The notes under the pieces were generated by a model that saw only the letters and a program-made list of their open reading frames with translations, searched no databases and had not been told where the DNA came from. Both the position numbers and the translations under genes were made by a program. 64,000 nucleotides of DNA from Ypsolopha sequella (taxonomy: Eukaryota > Arthropoda > Insecta > Lepidoptera > Ypsolophidae). Each line of letters opens with the position of its first letter. Within the stretch, counting starts at the first letter, position 1. The stretch covers positions 6,189,501 to 6,253,500 of the forward strand of contig OW203992.1 in assembly GCA_934047225.1 (NCBI GenBank). Direction: 5' to 3'. Shown here piece by piece: positions 1 through 10,003 of this stretch.

Positions 1-380
1 CGACATTGTTACATCACTAGCGAAGCAACGAACTAGTGACAACCTACCTAATTAAGAAAAAACTAATACATATCCATTTCTCTCTAACGCACTAGAATGT
101 CGTAAGAAAATCAAGGATAGGTGTCTTTCTCCGCGTATTATTTTAGCCAGGCTTCTATTTGTATTCCTTATTCTGAGGTTTCACCCATTGGCGAATGACA
201 TGAAATAATAACAAAATTACAAGCCGACATTACATACAAAAGAAACTTTTTTGTGCCAAGTCTGAACTGTCTGTCAGTCTGACACTGTTGTCAATGTTAC
301 AAAACAAAACGATATCACAATATCATAGGCAGGTACGTACATAAAGTTAAGTATAATATTGTGCTTGTTTTTCTAGTACA
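1..380. other. AT-rich spacer, nothing recognised
   Basis: No open frame, tandem repeat or inverted repeat that I can support. It runs up to the start of a dispersed repeat at 381. Confidence 0.5.
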
Positions 381-1258
381 AAAAACCGGCCAAGTGCGAG
401 TCAGACTCGGGTATATAGGGTTCCGTATAGTGGATGATAAATTTAATTTAAAGGTTTTAGTATTTTGTTAATTATTATTGTATAACGAATTAGTTAGCTG
501 TAATGTTATACAATTGAGTAAATAAATAAATAAATAAAAATAAAAAATAAAAATTTACATTTTTTTGCGTGTATTTCTCAACCGCTTACGTAAACTCATA
601 TTACCATGATTTTTTTTCATATTTTTGGAGATAAGGGGGGGACATTTTTTAATGGTATTTCAAGGATTTCTCGAAATAGATGCAATTAGATATAGCCAAA
701 CATGAAACAATATATTCTTACAATTAACTGTTTAGTACCTACAATTTGATACCCATGATGTTGTATTTTTGTAAAACATTTTTTTTATTTATTTTACTTA
801 TTTTTTTTTGTATTTCTCATTTGTGTTCAACTTTTGTTTAAATTGATATAGTTTTCCTGTAATTTGCCAGTTATGATCTATAATTATTGACATATTTTTC
901 GGTCTATCAGTTTCGGAGTAAGGGGGGGGGGGACATACATATTTTTGTGGTTTTTTAAAGATTTCTCGAAACCAGTGCCAGTAAATATAGTAAAAGTATA
1001 TATTTTTACAATCAACTTTTTAATATAGATCTACAATTTGATATCCATTTTGTAGTTTTAGGATATTTTTTTTTATTTTTCTCTCTTTTGTTATACTTTA
1101 TAATATTCTCTGCTTTTGTTTTGGAAATATTTTGAAGAACTTCAAATTTTTCAATTTTTTTTTTGCACCATGTAATGTGGGCAAATTAATACTATTTCTG
1201 TGCCAAATTTCAAGTCTTTATCTTAACTTAAACGGTGCTAAAGTTATGAGGCTGTAAC

Positions 1259-3131
1259 CAGAGACGTATTTCGGTTTTCTACGCCCCGGGCGAATACGAT
1301 TGGGCCGCCCCCCTTAACCAACTGCTGAGAGAAAAAAACAAAAAATAAAAACTAACAAAAATATTTAGCAATTTTTTTTTATTAAAAATTGATATAGTGT
1401 GACGACGCGTCATTTGATCGGCGAAGTCATCAATGACGTCTTCATAGTTAAGTGACTTCGTTATGTCGGCCTCTATATTGAGAATTGCTAAACAATTCAG
1501 ACGTTCTTCACTTGTGCGAGAATGCATATAATGTTTTATCCTCGGTTTACGGAGAATGAACGCTCTGCACTGCAGTTTGTCACTGCAGTGCAAAAAAAAC
1601 ATACGCAATGTAATATCTTAAAATATATATATTTAAGATTTTTATCATTCGTTAATGTGAATAATTGTTTCATGGTCTTTGGTTTTAACACAGTTTTTAT
1701 ATAATTTCTTAAGAGAATACATGTCTTGAAGTCCATCTGCAAAATCTTTTGGGTATGTGGACTGAAGCTCTTTGGCACTGGTTCTTATTTCCTCTTTTGT
1801 CATCTGGTCCATTTTCAGAAGAAACTCAAACTTCCCATTTACTTCATCATACGCTATTTTTCGCCTTCGAAGTTGGTCACATACGGGTAGAAACGTTTGC
1901 AAGTGAAATTGTTTGCGTCCTGTCAAGCACACTTCACCTTCTCGCGATTTGTCGATTCTAAGTTTCTTTTTTATCGTGTGTTTTTGGGTATGTTTATGAT
2001 CCTAAATCTGAGATTTCTGTTTAGCAACCTCTTCAAGTTTATAAACTTCTCTCTTCTCTTCTACTAATGTTATTAGTGAATTGTAAAGTTTTGAAACGAC
2101 TTCAATGTCAATGTCTACTACTCTTAACGTTTTTGATACTAAGTAAAATTGTCTCAAAATTGCCTCCCACAATTTAGACATAATAGCTGTTTCCAAAGAA
2201 CTAATTTGTAAAAGCAGTCCCGTTGCTTCATTTCGTACGAGAGATTTTTGTAAAGGGTCATCTTTAATTTTTTGAGTGCTGCAATAATTTGATCCCAGTC
2301 TTTATTCAAGCTGGTGCAGGCATCGTCTCTAGCGGACCATCGAGTATTAGATAGATTTTTTTATGGATACATTGTGAAATTTAGTCAAGAACCCTTGCAA
2401 TAGTTTTGATCGTTGAGTTTAAGCTGTAAAAAAAACGTACAAGTTCTGCAAGAAACCGAAGAACCACGTGGCTTGTTCACAGCACTCGGCGGCTGAAGAT
2501 CCAATCAAATTTAAAAAATATGCTGAGCAAGGGATATACAGTGCATAAGGACATTTTTCTCTAATTTTCATTTAAAGGCCATTCTAACCGGAACATGTTG
2601 CTGGCATTATCGTATGTTTGACTTCAGCAGTTGTTGATGTCAATATTATGGTCTTCAAAAGTATCAAGGACAGCTTTGCACATCTCTTCTGCTTTATGAC
2701 CAGTGTTGGGAAGGAAAGATAAGATCTCTCAACTGGTTGACCATCTTTTTCTACATATCGAATTATTACTGAAAGTTGGTCAACGTGAGTAATATCCGGC
2801 GTGGAATCAACACTGAATGAAAAATATTTCGCATTCTGGATGTGTTCTACGACTGCCTTCATAACTTTGTCTGCCATAATTTTGATAAGATTTTCATAGT
2901 AGAGGCATGGTAAGGTCATCGAAATTGTTACTGTACTGACATCGCGCCGCCGCGCCTTTTTGATTCGAGTCCCACGCTAGTGCGTACCGGTGAGCCGCCA
3001 AACACGTATTTTTTTAATGTGAGATTGTTAAAATTGCTAAAGATTCTAAATTACGAAACTGAAGGGCCGCCCCTTGGGACAGGGCCGCCCCGGGCGATCG
3101 CCCGAATGACCCTATGGAGAATACGTCACTG
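1259..3131 (-). mobile_element. hAT DNA transposon, decayed, with 8-bp target duplication
   Basis: The terminal inverted repeats begin CAGAGACGTATT on the left and CAGTGACGTATT on the right (reverse complement), 11 of 12 identical. Both ends continue into GC-rich sequence with GGGCCGCCCC blocks. GCTGTAAC flanks both sides (1251-1258 and 3132-3139), a perfect 8-bp target-site duplication as expected for hAT. The 1873-bp interior carries transposase remnants on the - strand. It is inserted in the dispersed repeat at 381-3220 and is therefore younger than it. Confidence 0.9.
1400..2919 (-). pseudogene. hAT transposase remnant (DUF4371 / hAT dimerisation type)
   Basis: Several short - strand frames lie in collinear order. 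The fragment at 2584-2919 contains the stretch FSVDSTPDITHVDQLSVIIR, typical of the DUF4371 catalytic region of ZMYM1/ZNF862-like hAT proteins. The fragment around 1536-1600 contains NCSAERSFS, the start of the C-terminal hAT dimerisation motif. An overlapping frame shift at about 1400-1520 carries EERLNCLAILNIEADI, which normally follows in the same domain. Frameshifts and stops separate the pieces, so no functional protein is expected. The intact relative in this window is at 51286-53442. Confidence 0.8.
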
Positions 3132-3591
3132 GCTGTAACATATGTACGGACGAACGGACGGACAACGGAGACTCCACAAAGGTTCCTTTTGTACCTTTTA
3201 GGTACTACGGAAACCTAAAAATGTTATTTTGAATCTTGGATTTTCAAACAAAAGCCTTGTGGGCATAATCTACCTCTGTCAGTAAATATTTTTTTATATA
3301 TCTTTGTATGTATTAAAAAAAATGGCGTGACCATAGATAGAGCATGGTATCACAGACAGTTTATATGATATGATTTGTACATGCGGCATTATACCATGTC
3401 TTTCACATTATGAGGACCATTGCAGTGCTTGGAACGACAATGGTAATGCATCGCGGTTTATCGACCCAATGACATAGATCAAAGACCCTCCGCTACACCC
3501 CCGTATCCGCTATCCTAAATTTAAAAGTCTGGATACTAAGCTATTACCAAAATATCGTGAAATATTTGACATTTGACATTACTCTCATATC

Positions 3592-3726
3592 TACACCCTC
3601 ACACACACCCTCACCCTTTCACACACACACACACACCCTCTCACACACCCTCGCACACACACACACACACCCTCTCACTCACACCTTCACACCCTCTCCC
3701 TCACTCACAACACACCTCACTCACAT
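3592..3726. repeat. CA/CACACCCTC microsatellite
   Basis: Imperfect tandem repeats of CACACA and CACACCCTC units run over about 135 bp. This is a simple-sequence tract with no coding potential. Confidence 0.85.
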
Positions 3727-3879
3727 CTTATAATATTAACTTTTCTTATTGAACTTAACCACATAATATACAGATTCACTTTCAAATACATACATATATT
3801 CTGAAGCAACTTTAATTCATTATATTTTTTATTTTTTTTTTTGTATTTTTTTTTTAATAAAAATTGTTACTTGCTCTTT

Positions 3880-4037
3880 TAGCACTCATAAGTATAATAT
3901 TCTTAATGTTTCTGGGTAGAGCCTAGTTTCCACTTCACAAGGCAACTTAATGTGGGAATTAGTGTCGTCTTGTATATTGTAACATATTTTTGCAATAAAG
4001 AAATTTTCATTTTCATTTTCAAATTTTCATTTTCATT
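3880..4037 (+). repeat. Probable non-LTR retrotransposon 3' tail
   Basis: An AATAAA signal at 3994-3999 is followed directly by repeated ATTTTC/CATTTT units. This is the usual look of 3' ends of jockey/CR1-like non-LTR elements that end in short tandem repeats rather than poly(A). No protein-coding part is attached. The assignment is inferred from the tail alone. Confidence 0.45.
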
Positions 4038-4078
4038 GACATCAACATAAAATTGTTCGTACAGGAAAAACGGCCGCG

Positions 4079-4681
4079 CAGTAATCCTTGTTCATACAAA
4101 CGAAATACCAAATAATTTGTAAATCATAGATATTCTTAGGATAGTGTGTGTTTATTCCGATTGAATATCAGAACATCTAGGTTCCCAAATATACAAGGTG
4201 ACTTTTTGATCATCGTCCAAATTCATACTGGAGGCTTGGTAAGTGATCAGTATCTTGGATCAATAACAATTTTTGTGAAATTCGTAAAATTAAATTTCGG
4301 CTTCCCATAGAATTCACTTCCAGTCCCGAGTAAATCACTATGGGGAGTCGAAATTTAAGTTTACGAATTTCTCAAAATTTGGATTTGATCCATGATACTG
4401 ATCACTTATCAAGCCACCAGTATGAATTTGGACGATGATCAAAAAGTCACCTTGTATATTTTGAAAGGACATTGATTTAAAGACGACACTATTATCTATT
4501 TAAAATTTCCATAGAAAGCTTATTTCTCTCATATTTCATGTTTCAATCAGCGTTCTTATTTAATATATATTTGGAAACCTAGATAGTATGTAATGCAATC
4601 GGAATAAATACACACCACCTCAAGAATATCTATGATTTACAAATGGTTTTGGTATTTCGTTTGTATGAAATAGGATTACTG
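4079..4681. mobile_element. Foldback element with arms of about 110 bp, holding a nested MITE
   Basis: The sequence from CAGTAATCC at 4079 through CATACAAACGAAATACCA to about 4190 is repeated in inverted orientation from about 4565 to 4681 (GGATTACTG). Shared blocks include the complement of CATAGATATTCTT and TTATTCCGATTG. Between the arms lie the TA-flanked palindromic MITE (4192-4456) and a single-copy loop. No open frame, so it is a non-autonomous element. I could not define a target duplication. Confidence 0.75.
4192..4456. mobile_element. Palindromic MITE, copy 1 (265 bp, TA-flanked)
   Basis: The ends are TACAAGGTGACTTTTTGATC and its reverse complement, with TA on both outer sides (4190-4191, 4457-4458). 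Most of the length is self-complementary, with a centre around ATAGTGATT-type sequence. Copies of nearly the same length occur at 8914-9179 and 26968-27233. The TA target points to the Tc1/mariner (IS630) superfamily, which is an inference from target choice only. Confidence 0.9.
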
Positions 4682-5214
4682 ATTTCATCACAGGGTGGTC
4701 AAGGCTACAATAATACATTGGTTGCATGCTGGTACTCGATGGGATAAAAATTACCCCCGAATGCGTCCCTAAAATCGGTCTGATTGACTAAACGGCCAGG
4801 CAGACTCGCGGCAGCAAATGTTCTTCTAGCTATACTATCGAGTGTTATCAAATAAACAAAGTTTGATATTTTGACATGAAAAAAGCCCCACTTTTTTTCA
4901 TGACTGTACACAACCTGCCAAGTTTCGCCAAGGTCTGCCAGGTTTTTTAGGGGTAACTTTTTGTCCTTCTTGTCACAGTTACTTTGTTATGCTGGTACTC
5001 GATGGGATATAGTTACCTACAATAAACATTCGGTCTAAGTACCAGATTTATTGTTAACAAATTGATAACGTTTACTGTGCACAACTTTGATTATTTAGTT
5101 TTAGTTTAAATAATCAAAGATGCACTACATATACGGATTGGAAATTTTAATTTGAAACCATGAACTCCGAATTTCTAAACGAAGGGTTTAATAAAGAGGT
5201 ATTTACAAACTTAT
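4682..5214. other. Spacer with a 21-bp direct repeat
   Basis: A 21-bp sequence beginning ATGCTGGTACTCGATGGG occurs at 4736-4756 and again at 4989-5009. No coding frame is convincing here. The region lies downstream of the - strand gene at 5283-7106. Confidence 0.55.
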
Positions 5215-5220
5215 TTTATT
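5215..5220 (-). terminator. Poly(A) signal AATAAA for the 607-residue gene
   Basis: On the - strand an AATAAA hexamer lies about 63 nt after the stop codon of the gene at 5283-7106. The position suits cleavage and polyadenylation. AATAAA is common in AT-rich DNA, so this is only supportive. Confidence 0.45.
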
Positions 5221-5282
5221 ATATTTGGTTCATATTAAAACTCGGTCTAACTATATCTGTACCCTCAAATTTTGGTAGGTTG

Positions 5283-7106
5283 TCAAAGGCCATTTCTTTT
5301 GGCGTTCATTTTACTTTTATGCTTTGATTTGGAATTCACTCCTTTTCTTTTTTTATCGGTACCAACATCTTCATCTTTTGAGATTTCACCTGTATTCCTA
5401 AAATGTATATCAATTTCGAATCTTTTCCTGCAGATTCCACATACGGCATCTGAATACATTTCTGCGTTTGTTTGAGTTGTATCATTCATTTTACATCCTT
5501 TCATACCACAGTGGTCCAATGTAACCACTCCCTTCGTAGTACACTCATTTCTATCACAGTCGACTCCAAATGTATCCTGTTTTTTAGAATTTGAACGTCT
5601 GAATTTTGTAAAACTCGAAGAATCAGGAGCAGGTTTCTGTATATTGACCCAGTCATCGGTACCAGCATTAAATCCAATGCCCTGTTTATTCAGTTTTCCT
5701 GTTTGTTTAAAAGTGCCAATTTTTGATGAACTTTCTTTAATTTTATTAAATGATTGACGAATATAATCATTTAGTGTCGTATTCGTATGACTTCCTCTCT
5801 GTCTGTCATTATCGTTGATACTTACTCCATCGCTGTCTATTGGGGGTTTCTCAAAGTAATTACCCGGTACTCGTTCGTTGTATTTTTGTGAACGGCCTGC
5901 AATATTTGATTCAATGGAATTCTCGTCGATTTGTCTCTTTTCTATACGATTTAAAGACTTCTGAATGCCAAGTAATGTTGTTGACATTCCTTCATAATCT
6001 GTCAGTTGAGATCCTCTATTATTTTCAGTAGAGGATTTTTTCCAGGGACTATATAGCTTATCAGTCTCAGACGTATGTCCTTCAGGAAATGGAGATGTAT
6101 GCAAAGGGGCAACCTTCCATTTCATACGAGTTAGCATCTCCAGGCTATTGCATGGTTCTTCATCATCATCATCATCATCTTGAGTTACTTTTACGTTCTG
6201 TCTACTATTCTGCTGTCCACTATTCTGCTGTCCACTATTCTGCTGTCTACTATACTGCTTATTGCTCAATCTTCCATCAGGAAGCTCTGCATTATTGAAA
6301 GGATGGTTTTCAGGATAATCATGGAAATCTATTTGTTGTCTCCCTTTTGGATATGGCAAAGTTTGGGTCCCAAATGAAGCTTTGCCAACTTTTTGATTTC
6401 TCACGTCAATGTGACACTCACATGAAACATGTTTGCTTTTCTTATTTATTTGTTCGTTATCTTGCGCGTTTTCACTGTCTTCGTCATCACTGTCACTATC
6501 TGAAAACTTTTTGTCCTTGACGCACTTGCAGCACGTGTGTGTTTGATCTATAATCAGAGCTCTGCAGAGACTACAGATTTCCTGCTCATCCTCATCATCT
6601 CGCCATGGACATTCAACACATCTACGGGCTAAGGGCGGTAGCAGGTGGTTCCGTGGTACGATTGAGGGTATGCAAGGCCTGTACCACCTGGGTGGACAGG
6701 AAGCTGGGTTTCTATTGTACCATTGGTTTTTACAGCTGCTGCTGCATGTCTGATTTTGGTTGGGGCTTCGTGGACGAGACATGTTCATGTATTGACCAAA
6801 AGATGGAATCGGGTGAACTAAATTGTGATATGCTGGATTCACACAATAAGGGCTTTGATATTCGGTTATCAAATACTGGCAATAATAATCACGCATAAGA
6901 CTCTCTTTTGCATCTAAAAATGTTGATGAATTTTGGAAGAATGTTCGTTGCTTTTCGAAACAGAAACTACTTTTTGAGGAAAGGTTTAGTTTTTTTGATG
7001 CTTTCGTAATGAAATGCCAAACCTTTTTCCTAGAGATTTTTTTCGGTAAAACATCATATTCCTTAAAATTTTCTTGGTCAGTTTCACAACTGTTTGTCAG
7101 CGGCAT
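5283..7106 (-). CDS. Uncharacterised 607-residue Cys-cluster, low-complexity protein
   Basis: One uninterrupted frame of 607 codons with an ATG at 7106 in a good context (A at -3). I do not recognise the family. The N-terminal 75 residues are basic and hydrophobic. Residues 163-195 hold paired cysteines (CVEC, CSLC, HTCCKC), which look zinc-binding. Residues 203-215 are an acidic Ser/Asp run. A QQNSG unit is repeated about three times near 288-305, and six aspartates follow at 310-315. A second Cys motif, CGICRKRF, is near 556-563, and the C-terminus is lysine-rich. There is no signal peptide or membrane segment. Composition suggests a mostly disordered, possibly nucleic-acid-associated protein. 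No transposase, integrase or RT motifs are seen, so a host gene is likely, but function is unknown. An upstream exon cannot be excluded. Confidence 0.7.
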   Translation of the reverse strand: MPLTNSCETDQENFKEYDVLPKKISRKKVWHFITKASKKLNLSSKSSFCFEKQRTFFQNSSTFLDAKESLMRDYYCQYLITEYQSPYCVNPAYHNLVHPIPSFGQYMNMSRPRSPNQNQTCSSSCKNQWYNRNPASCPPRWYRPCIPSIVPRNHLLPPLARRCVECPWRDDEDEQEICSLCRALIIDQTHTCCKCVKDKKFSDSDSDDEDSENAQDNEQINKKSKHVSCECHIDVRNQKVGKASFGTQTLPYPKGRQQIDFHDYPENHPFNNAELPDGRLSNKQYSRQQNSGQQNSGQQNSRQNVKVTQDDDDDDEEPCNSLEMLTRMKWKVAPLHTSPFPEGHTSETDKLYSPWKKSSTENNRGSQLTDYEGMSTTLLGIQKSLNRIEKRQIDENSIESNIAGRSQKYNERVPGNYFEKPPIDSDGVSINDNDRQRGSHTNTTLNDYIRQSFNKIKESSSKIGTFKQTGKLNKQGIGFNAGTDDWVNIQKPAPDSSSFTKFRRSNSKKQDTFGVDCDRNECTTKGVVTLDHCGMKGCKMNDTTQTNAEMYSDAVCGICRKRFEIDIHFRNTGEISKDEDVGTDKKRKGVNSKSKHKSKMNAKRNGL

Positions 7107-7494
7107 TGTCCATTCCAGATTGAAAGGAACTGGATAGAAGGTGTCATCTATAGAATTTTTAAAGTTCGCATAGTCCTTCCTTTGTTTTGGTAACAGAATA
7201 CCTAATACTGTTGTATGTCACTATTTGTCCATTATTGATATTTGTTTTATTCAATAAATTCAAGTAGTTAATTACATATTTATTCAGAATTTTTAATACC
7301 TAATGTTATTTACTTGTAAATAAATATGAAAATTTGGTTACGTCAAACATTTTTTCCTCTTCATTTGGGCTATTAAGTCAAACGAAGATTACGCAATTGA
7401 CAAAGATTTCATCGAACAATTAGTTCTCGCTGTTGTCGCTATGTCGTTTCGTCGAAGCAATATTGTAGGATCTTTGTCTAAGCAAGTGCTAAAT
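7107..7494 (-). promoter_or_regulatory. 5' region of the 607-residue gene
   Basis: AT-rich, with no repeat detected. On the - strand it contains a tiny upstream frame (ATG at about 7229, four codons including the stop) that could act as a uORF if transcribed. No TATA box or initiator can be fixed with confidence. Confidence 0.25.
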
Positions 7495-8180
7495 AAAACC
7501 GGCCAAGTGTGTGTCGGGCCACGCGCAGTGTAGGGTTCCGTAGTTGCCCTGCACAATATGCGGACTTCTTCTCCAAGTACATTTTATAAGTTTGTCGACT
7601 AATACAGAGATCGCGCCAAACGCACGTAGTACGCTCGGAAGTTGCTCTTCCCAAGAACGGCCCATACATTTTGTTCCTGTTGATGCCAATCACCCCGTGT
7701 TTAGAAGGGACTAAAAGTTTTTCGCGATCTGTTCTCGTTAACTTGTAAAGCGCACTTAGCTGTGATAATTTTCCTATGTATACTACTGCCGTGATTTTTT
7801 GACGTCTCCAATACAACCGTTTCGCTGGCAGGGGGGGGACACTTGACTGTAACAAAAATTAACACTTTAAAGCTTAATATTTCGCAAACTAAACCCTGGA
7901 TCGAAAATGGTTTTCTTACACTCCCAATATTTTTAAATTACTTATCCAACGACACTCCACACTAGGGGATAGACGAGAAAAAAAATCATCCCCACTTGAC
8001 GTGTAGGGGAGGTACCTTAAAAAAAATGTTTTTCAAAATTTTACTGTACCAATTTATCGGCGTGATAAATATGTATACCCGTGCCAAATTACAGCTTTCT
8101 AGTACTAATAGTCTCTAAGCTAAGCCGCGGACAGACGGACATGGCGAAACTATAAGGGTTCCTTGTTGTTGACTGCGGCA
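7495..8180 (+). repeat. Dispersed repeat of the CCGGCCAAGTG family
   Basis: It starts ACCGGCCAAGTGTGTGTCGG followed by AGGGTTCCGTAG, and ends near 8180 after GACAGACGGACATGGCG and AAGGGTTCC. This is a different subfamily in the middle from the copies at 381 and 31726. There is no transposon protein. Short frames inside it are spurious. Confidence 0.7.
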
Positions 8181-8724
8181 TATGAAATAAATGATAAAAA
8201 AAATTAGAGTAATAAAGCAGATCTCCTGATATTAAATTAGGTGGCGAAATTTGAAACATATGTAAAACATGTCCATATGAAAAACTTTTTCTATTAAGAT
8301 TGTGCAAAATTCTTAAAATTGGTTTTCACCATTCCATAATGGACCAGAAAAAAAGTTACGAATTTCGCTTAGCTCCCATACAAACAATTGTTCATATAGA
8401 CTAGTACTACCTATGTTTTGAGTTTCGCCAACTAATATTATTTAACCTTTTTAATATATACAACATTGCTACAACTGTTTACAAATAAGGGAACCCAAAA
8501 CAAGGCGTCCTAAACCTAGATCTGTTACCGTTCGTTTTCGATAGTCCAACTGGGCGCCCTTGACTAATAGGGCCGCCATCTAAAATCTAGACTTGTTGAC
8601 ATAGAGCCTGTCTGGCCCTATTCGCCACATCGCCACCAATAATTTTGGTTAATTATTAAAAAAGAAAACAAATAATAATACGAGCTGTCGGTTATAATTT
8701 ATAGTTTAAATTAAAGCCAATGTG
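8181..8724. other. AT-rich spacer
   Basis: No gene, no clear repeat boundary and no long inverted repeat seen. Confidence 0.45.
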
Positions 8725-8864
8725 AAGGCTTTAATTTTAGTTTTAGTGCTGTCAAAACTAAATTTTGTTTATTGCAAAATAGTCCTTAAATGTTAGGAAC
8801 TGAAGGAATAATACTTTGGAATAATTTTAGTATTGACAGCTCTAAAACTGAAATTAAAGCCTTC
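8725..8864. mobile_element. MITE with TIR GAAGGCTTTAATTTTAG, copy A
   Basis: The left end GAAGGCTTTAATTTTAGTTT and the right end are inverted copies (…AAAGCCTTC). About 35 bp per arm pair up, including GTGCTGTCAAAA. A second copy with the same arms and the same centre (GCAAAATAGTCCTTAA) is at 42350-42505 in the first trbl intron. Non-coding. Confidence 0.8.
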
Positions 8865-8913
8865 AGAATCAGCTACGTTAACTGTGTAATTAAAATTAAA
8901 GTTAAACAAAATA

Positions 8914-9179
8914 TACAAGGTGAATTTTTAAACATCGTCCAAATTCATACTTGAGCCTTGGTAAGTGATCAGCATCATGAATCAATATCGATTTTTGTAA
9001 AATTTATAAAATTAAATTTTGACTCCTCATAGTGATTCAGTCAGGACTGGGAGTGAATTACTATGGGAAGTCGAAATTTCATTATACAAATTTCACAAAA
9101 ATTGTTATCGATTCATGATGCTGATCACTTACCGAGCCTCTAGTATGAATTTGGATGATGATCAAAAAGTCACCTTGTA
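8914..9179. mobile_element. Palindromic MITE, copy 2 (266 bp, TA-flanked)
   Basis: Same inverted ends and TA flanks (8912-8913, 9180-9181) as the copy at 4192-4456. The left arm has diverged more (TGAATTTTTAAACATC), so this looks like the oldest of the three copies. Confidence 0.88.
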
Positions 9180-9296
9180 TATCATTTTTATTTGATTAAC
9201 TGCAATTATATACATAGCTATTGTTTTAATTAATTTGCGAAAATGAGAATTAAGAGGATTAATTGCTCGCGCGTTGTGTTAATATAGTAACATAAA

Positions 9297-9350
9297 AACC
9301 GGTCAAGTGCGAGTGGGACTCGCGCCTTGAGGGTTCCGTGCCATTTAAGT
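9297..9350 (+). repeat. 5' fragment of the CCGGCCAAGTG dispersed repeat
   Basis: It has AACCGGTCAAGTGCGAGT, a GGACTCGCG box and AGGGTTCCGTGCCATT. The rest of the element is not adjacent. A 3' end of the same family lies in inverse orientation at about 12548-12585, beyond the element at 9486-12438. Confidence 0.65.
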
Positions 9351-10003
9351 ACTTAAATAATTTGAACAGAAATTACAAACTTATTTTTAATCCTAATAAA
9401 GGAAAAGCAATCTTCTGTCATTTATAGGTATACCTACTTACCTACCTATATGTAATCCAGTCAACGAAAGAAAAATAAAAACAATAAATTGTGTAGTCTG
9501 GGTTATTATTTTAAATAGTCGAGGTGATACCCAGGTATAACATATTAAAATACCCCAGCGGGGGGGCACTTGCTTTGGGCGGGGGGGGAGCAAATAGGTC
9601 CAATTTTTTGGTTTTTTGTGATTTTATCAAAAACCATGCGTTTTAGAAAAGAGAACCTCTTCCAAAAAATAAAGCAGATAAAATTTTCTACAAAATGCCG
9701 TATAATTTTTTTTCATTAGATTCATTAATAAGGGAGATACGGGAGGTGAAAATGACAAAAAAATATTTTTATGGCCCAGTTTATCTAGAAATAAAGGGAA
9801 AAGTGGAAAAAGGAAAAGAAATAGTGATTATTTTAATATTTAATGAAAAGGGCCCCTTTTGTGCTTTCACTACGAGCAATATTTGAAGACAAAATTTATT
9901 TGCTAGCCCATTTTTTGAAAATTTGAAGCAGTTAATGGATAATGCGACAAAAATAAGATTTATTGTGTTATTTACAAGTTAGTTTATGATTATATTTTAT
10001 ACG

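Larger units (their letters stand above)
381..3220 (+). repeat. Lepidopteran dispersed repeat, split by a hAT insertion
   Basis: The left end has the CCGGCCAAGTGCGAGT motif followed by a GGGTTCCG box. The right end runs through an ACGGACGGACAACGGAG motif to GGTACTACGGAAACCTAAAA. The same order of motifs recurs at 31726-32516, where the middle is uninterrupted, so the 1.88 kb between 1259 and 3139 is a later insertion. An AAAT microsatellite lies near 510-540. The element has no coding capacity that I can see. The family is common in Lepidoptera; I do not assign it to a named class. Confidence 0.75.
3221..4078. other. Spacer with a CA-rich microsatellite and a LINE-type tail
   Basis: No coding frame. 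It holds the CA-rich tract at 3592-3726 and a non-LTR-like 3' tail at about 3880-4037. Nothing else is recognised. Confidence 0.5.

Noticed and set aside
1279..1608. 109-codon frame as an independent gene
   Set aside because: Part of it is the frame-shifted hAT dimerisation domain of the decayed element, the rest is terminal repeat.
3592..3726. CRISPR-like or coding interpretation of the CA-rich repeats
   Set aside because: Simple-sequence repeat without spacers, in an animal genome.
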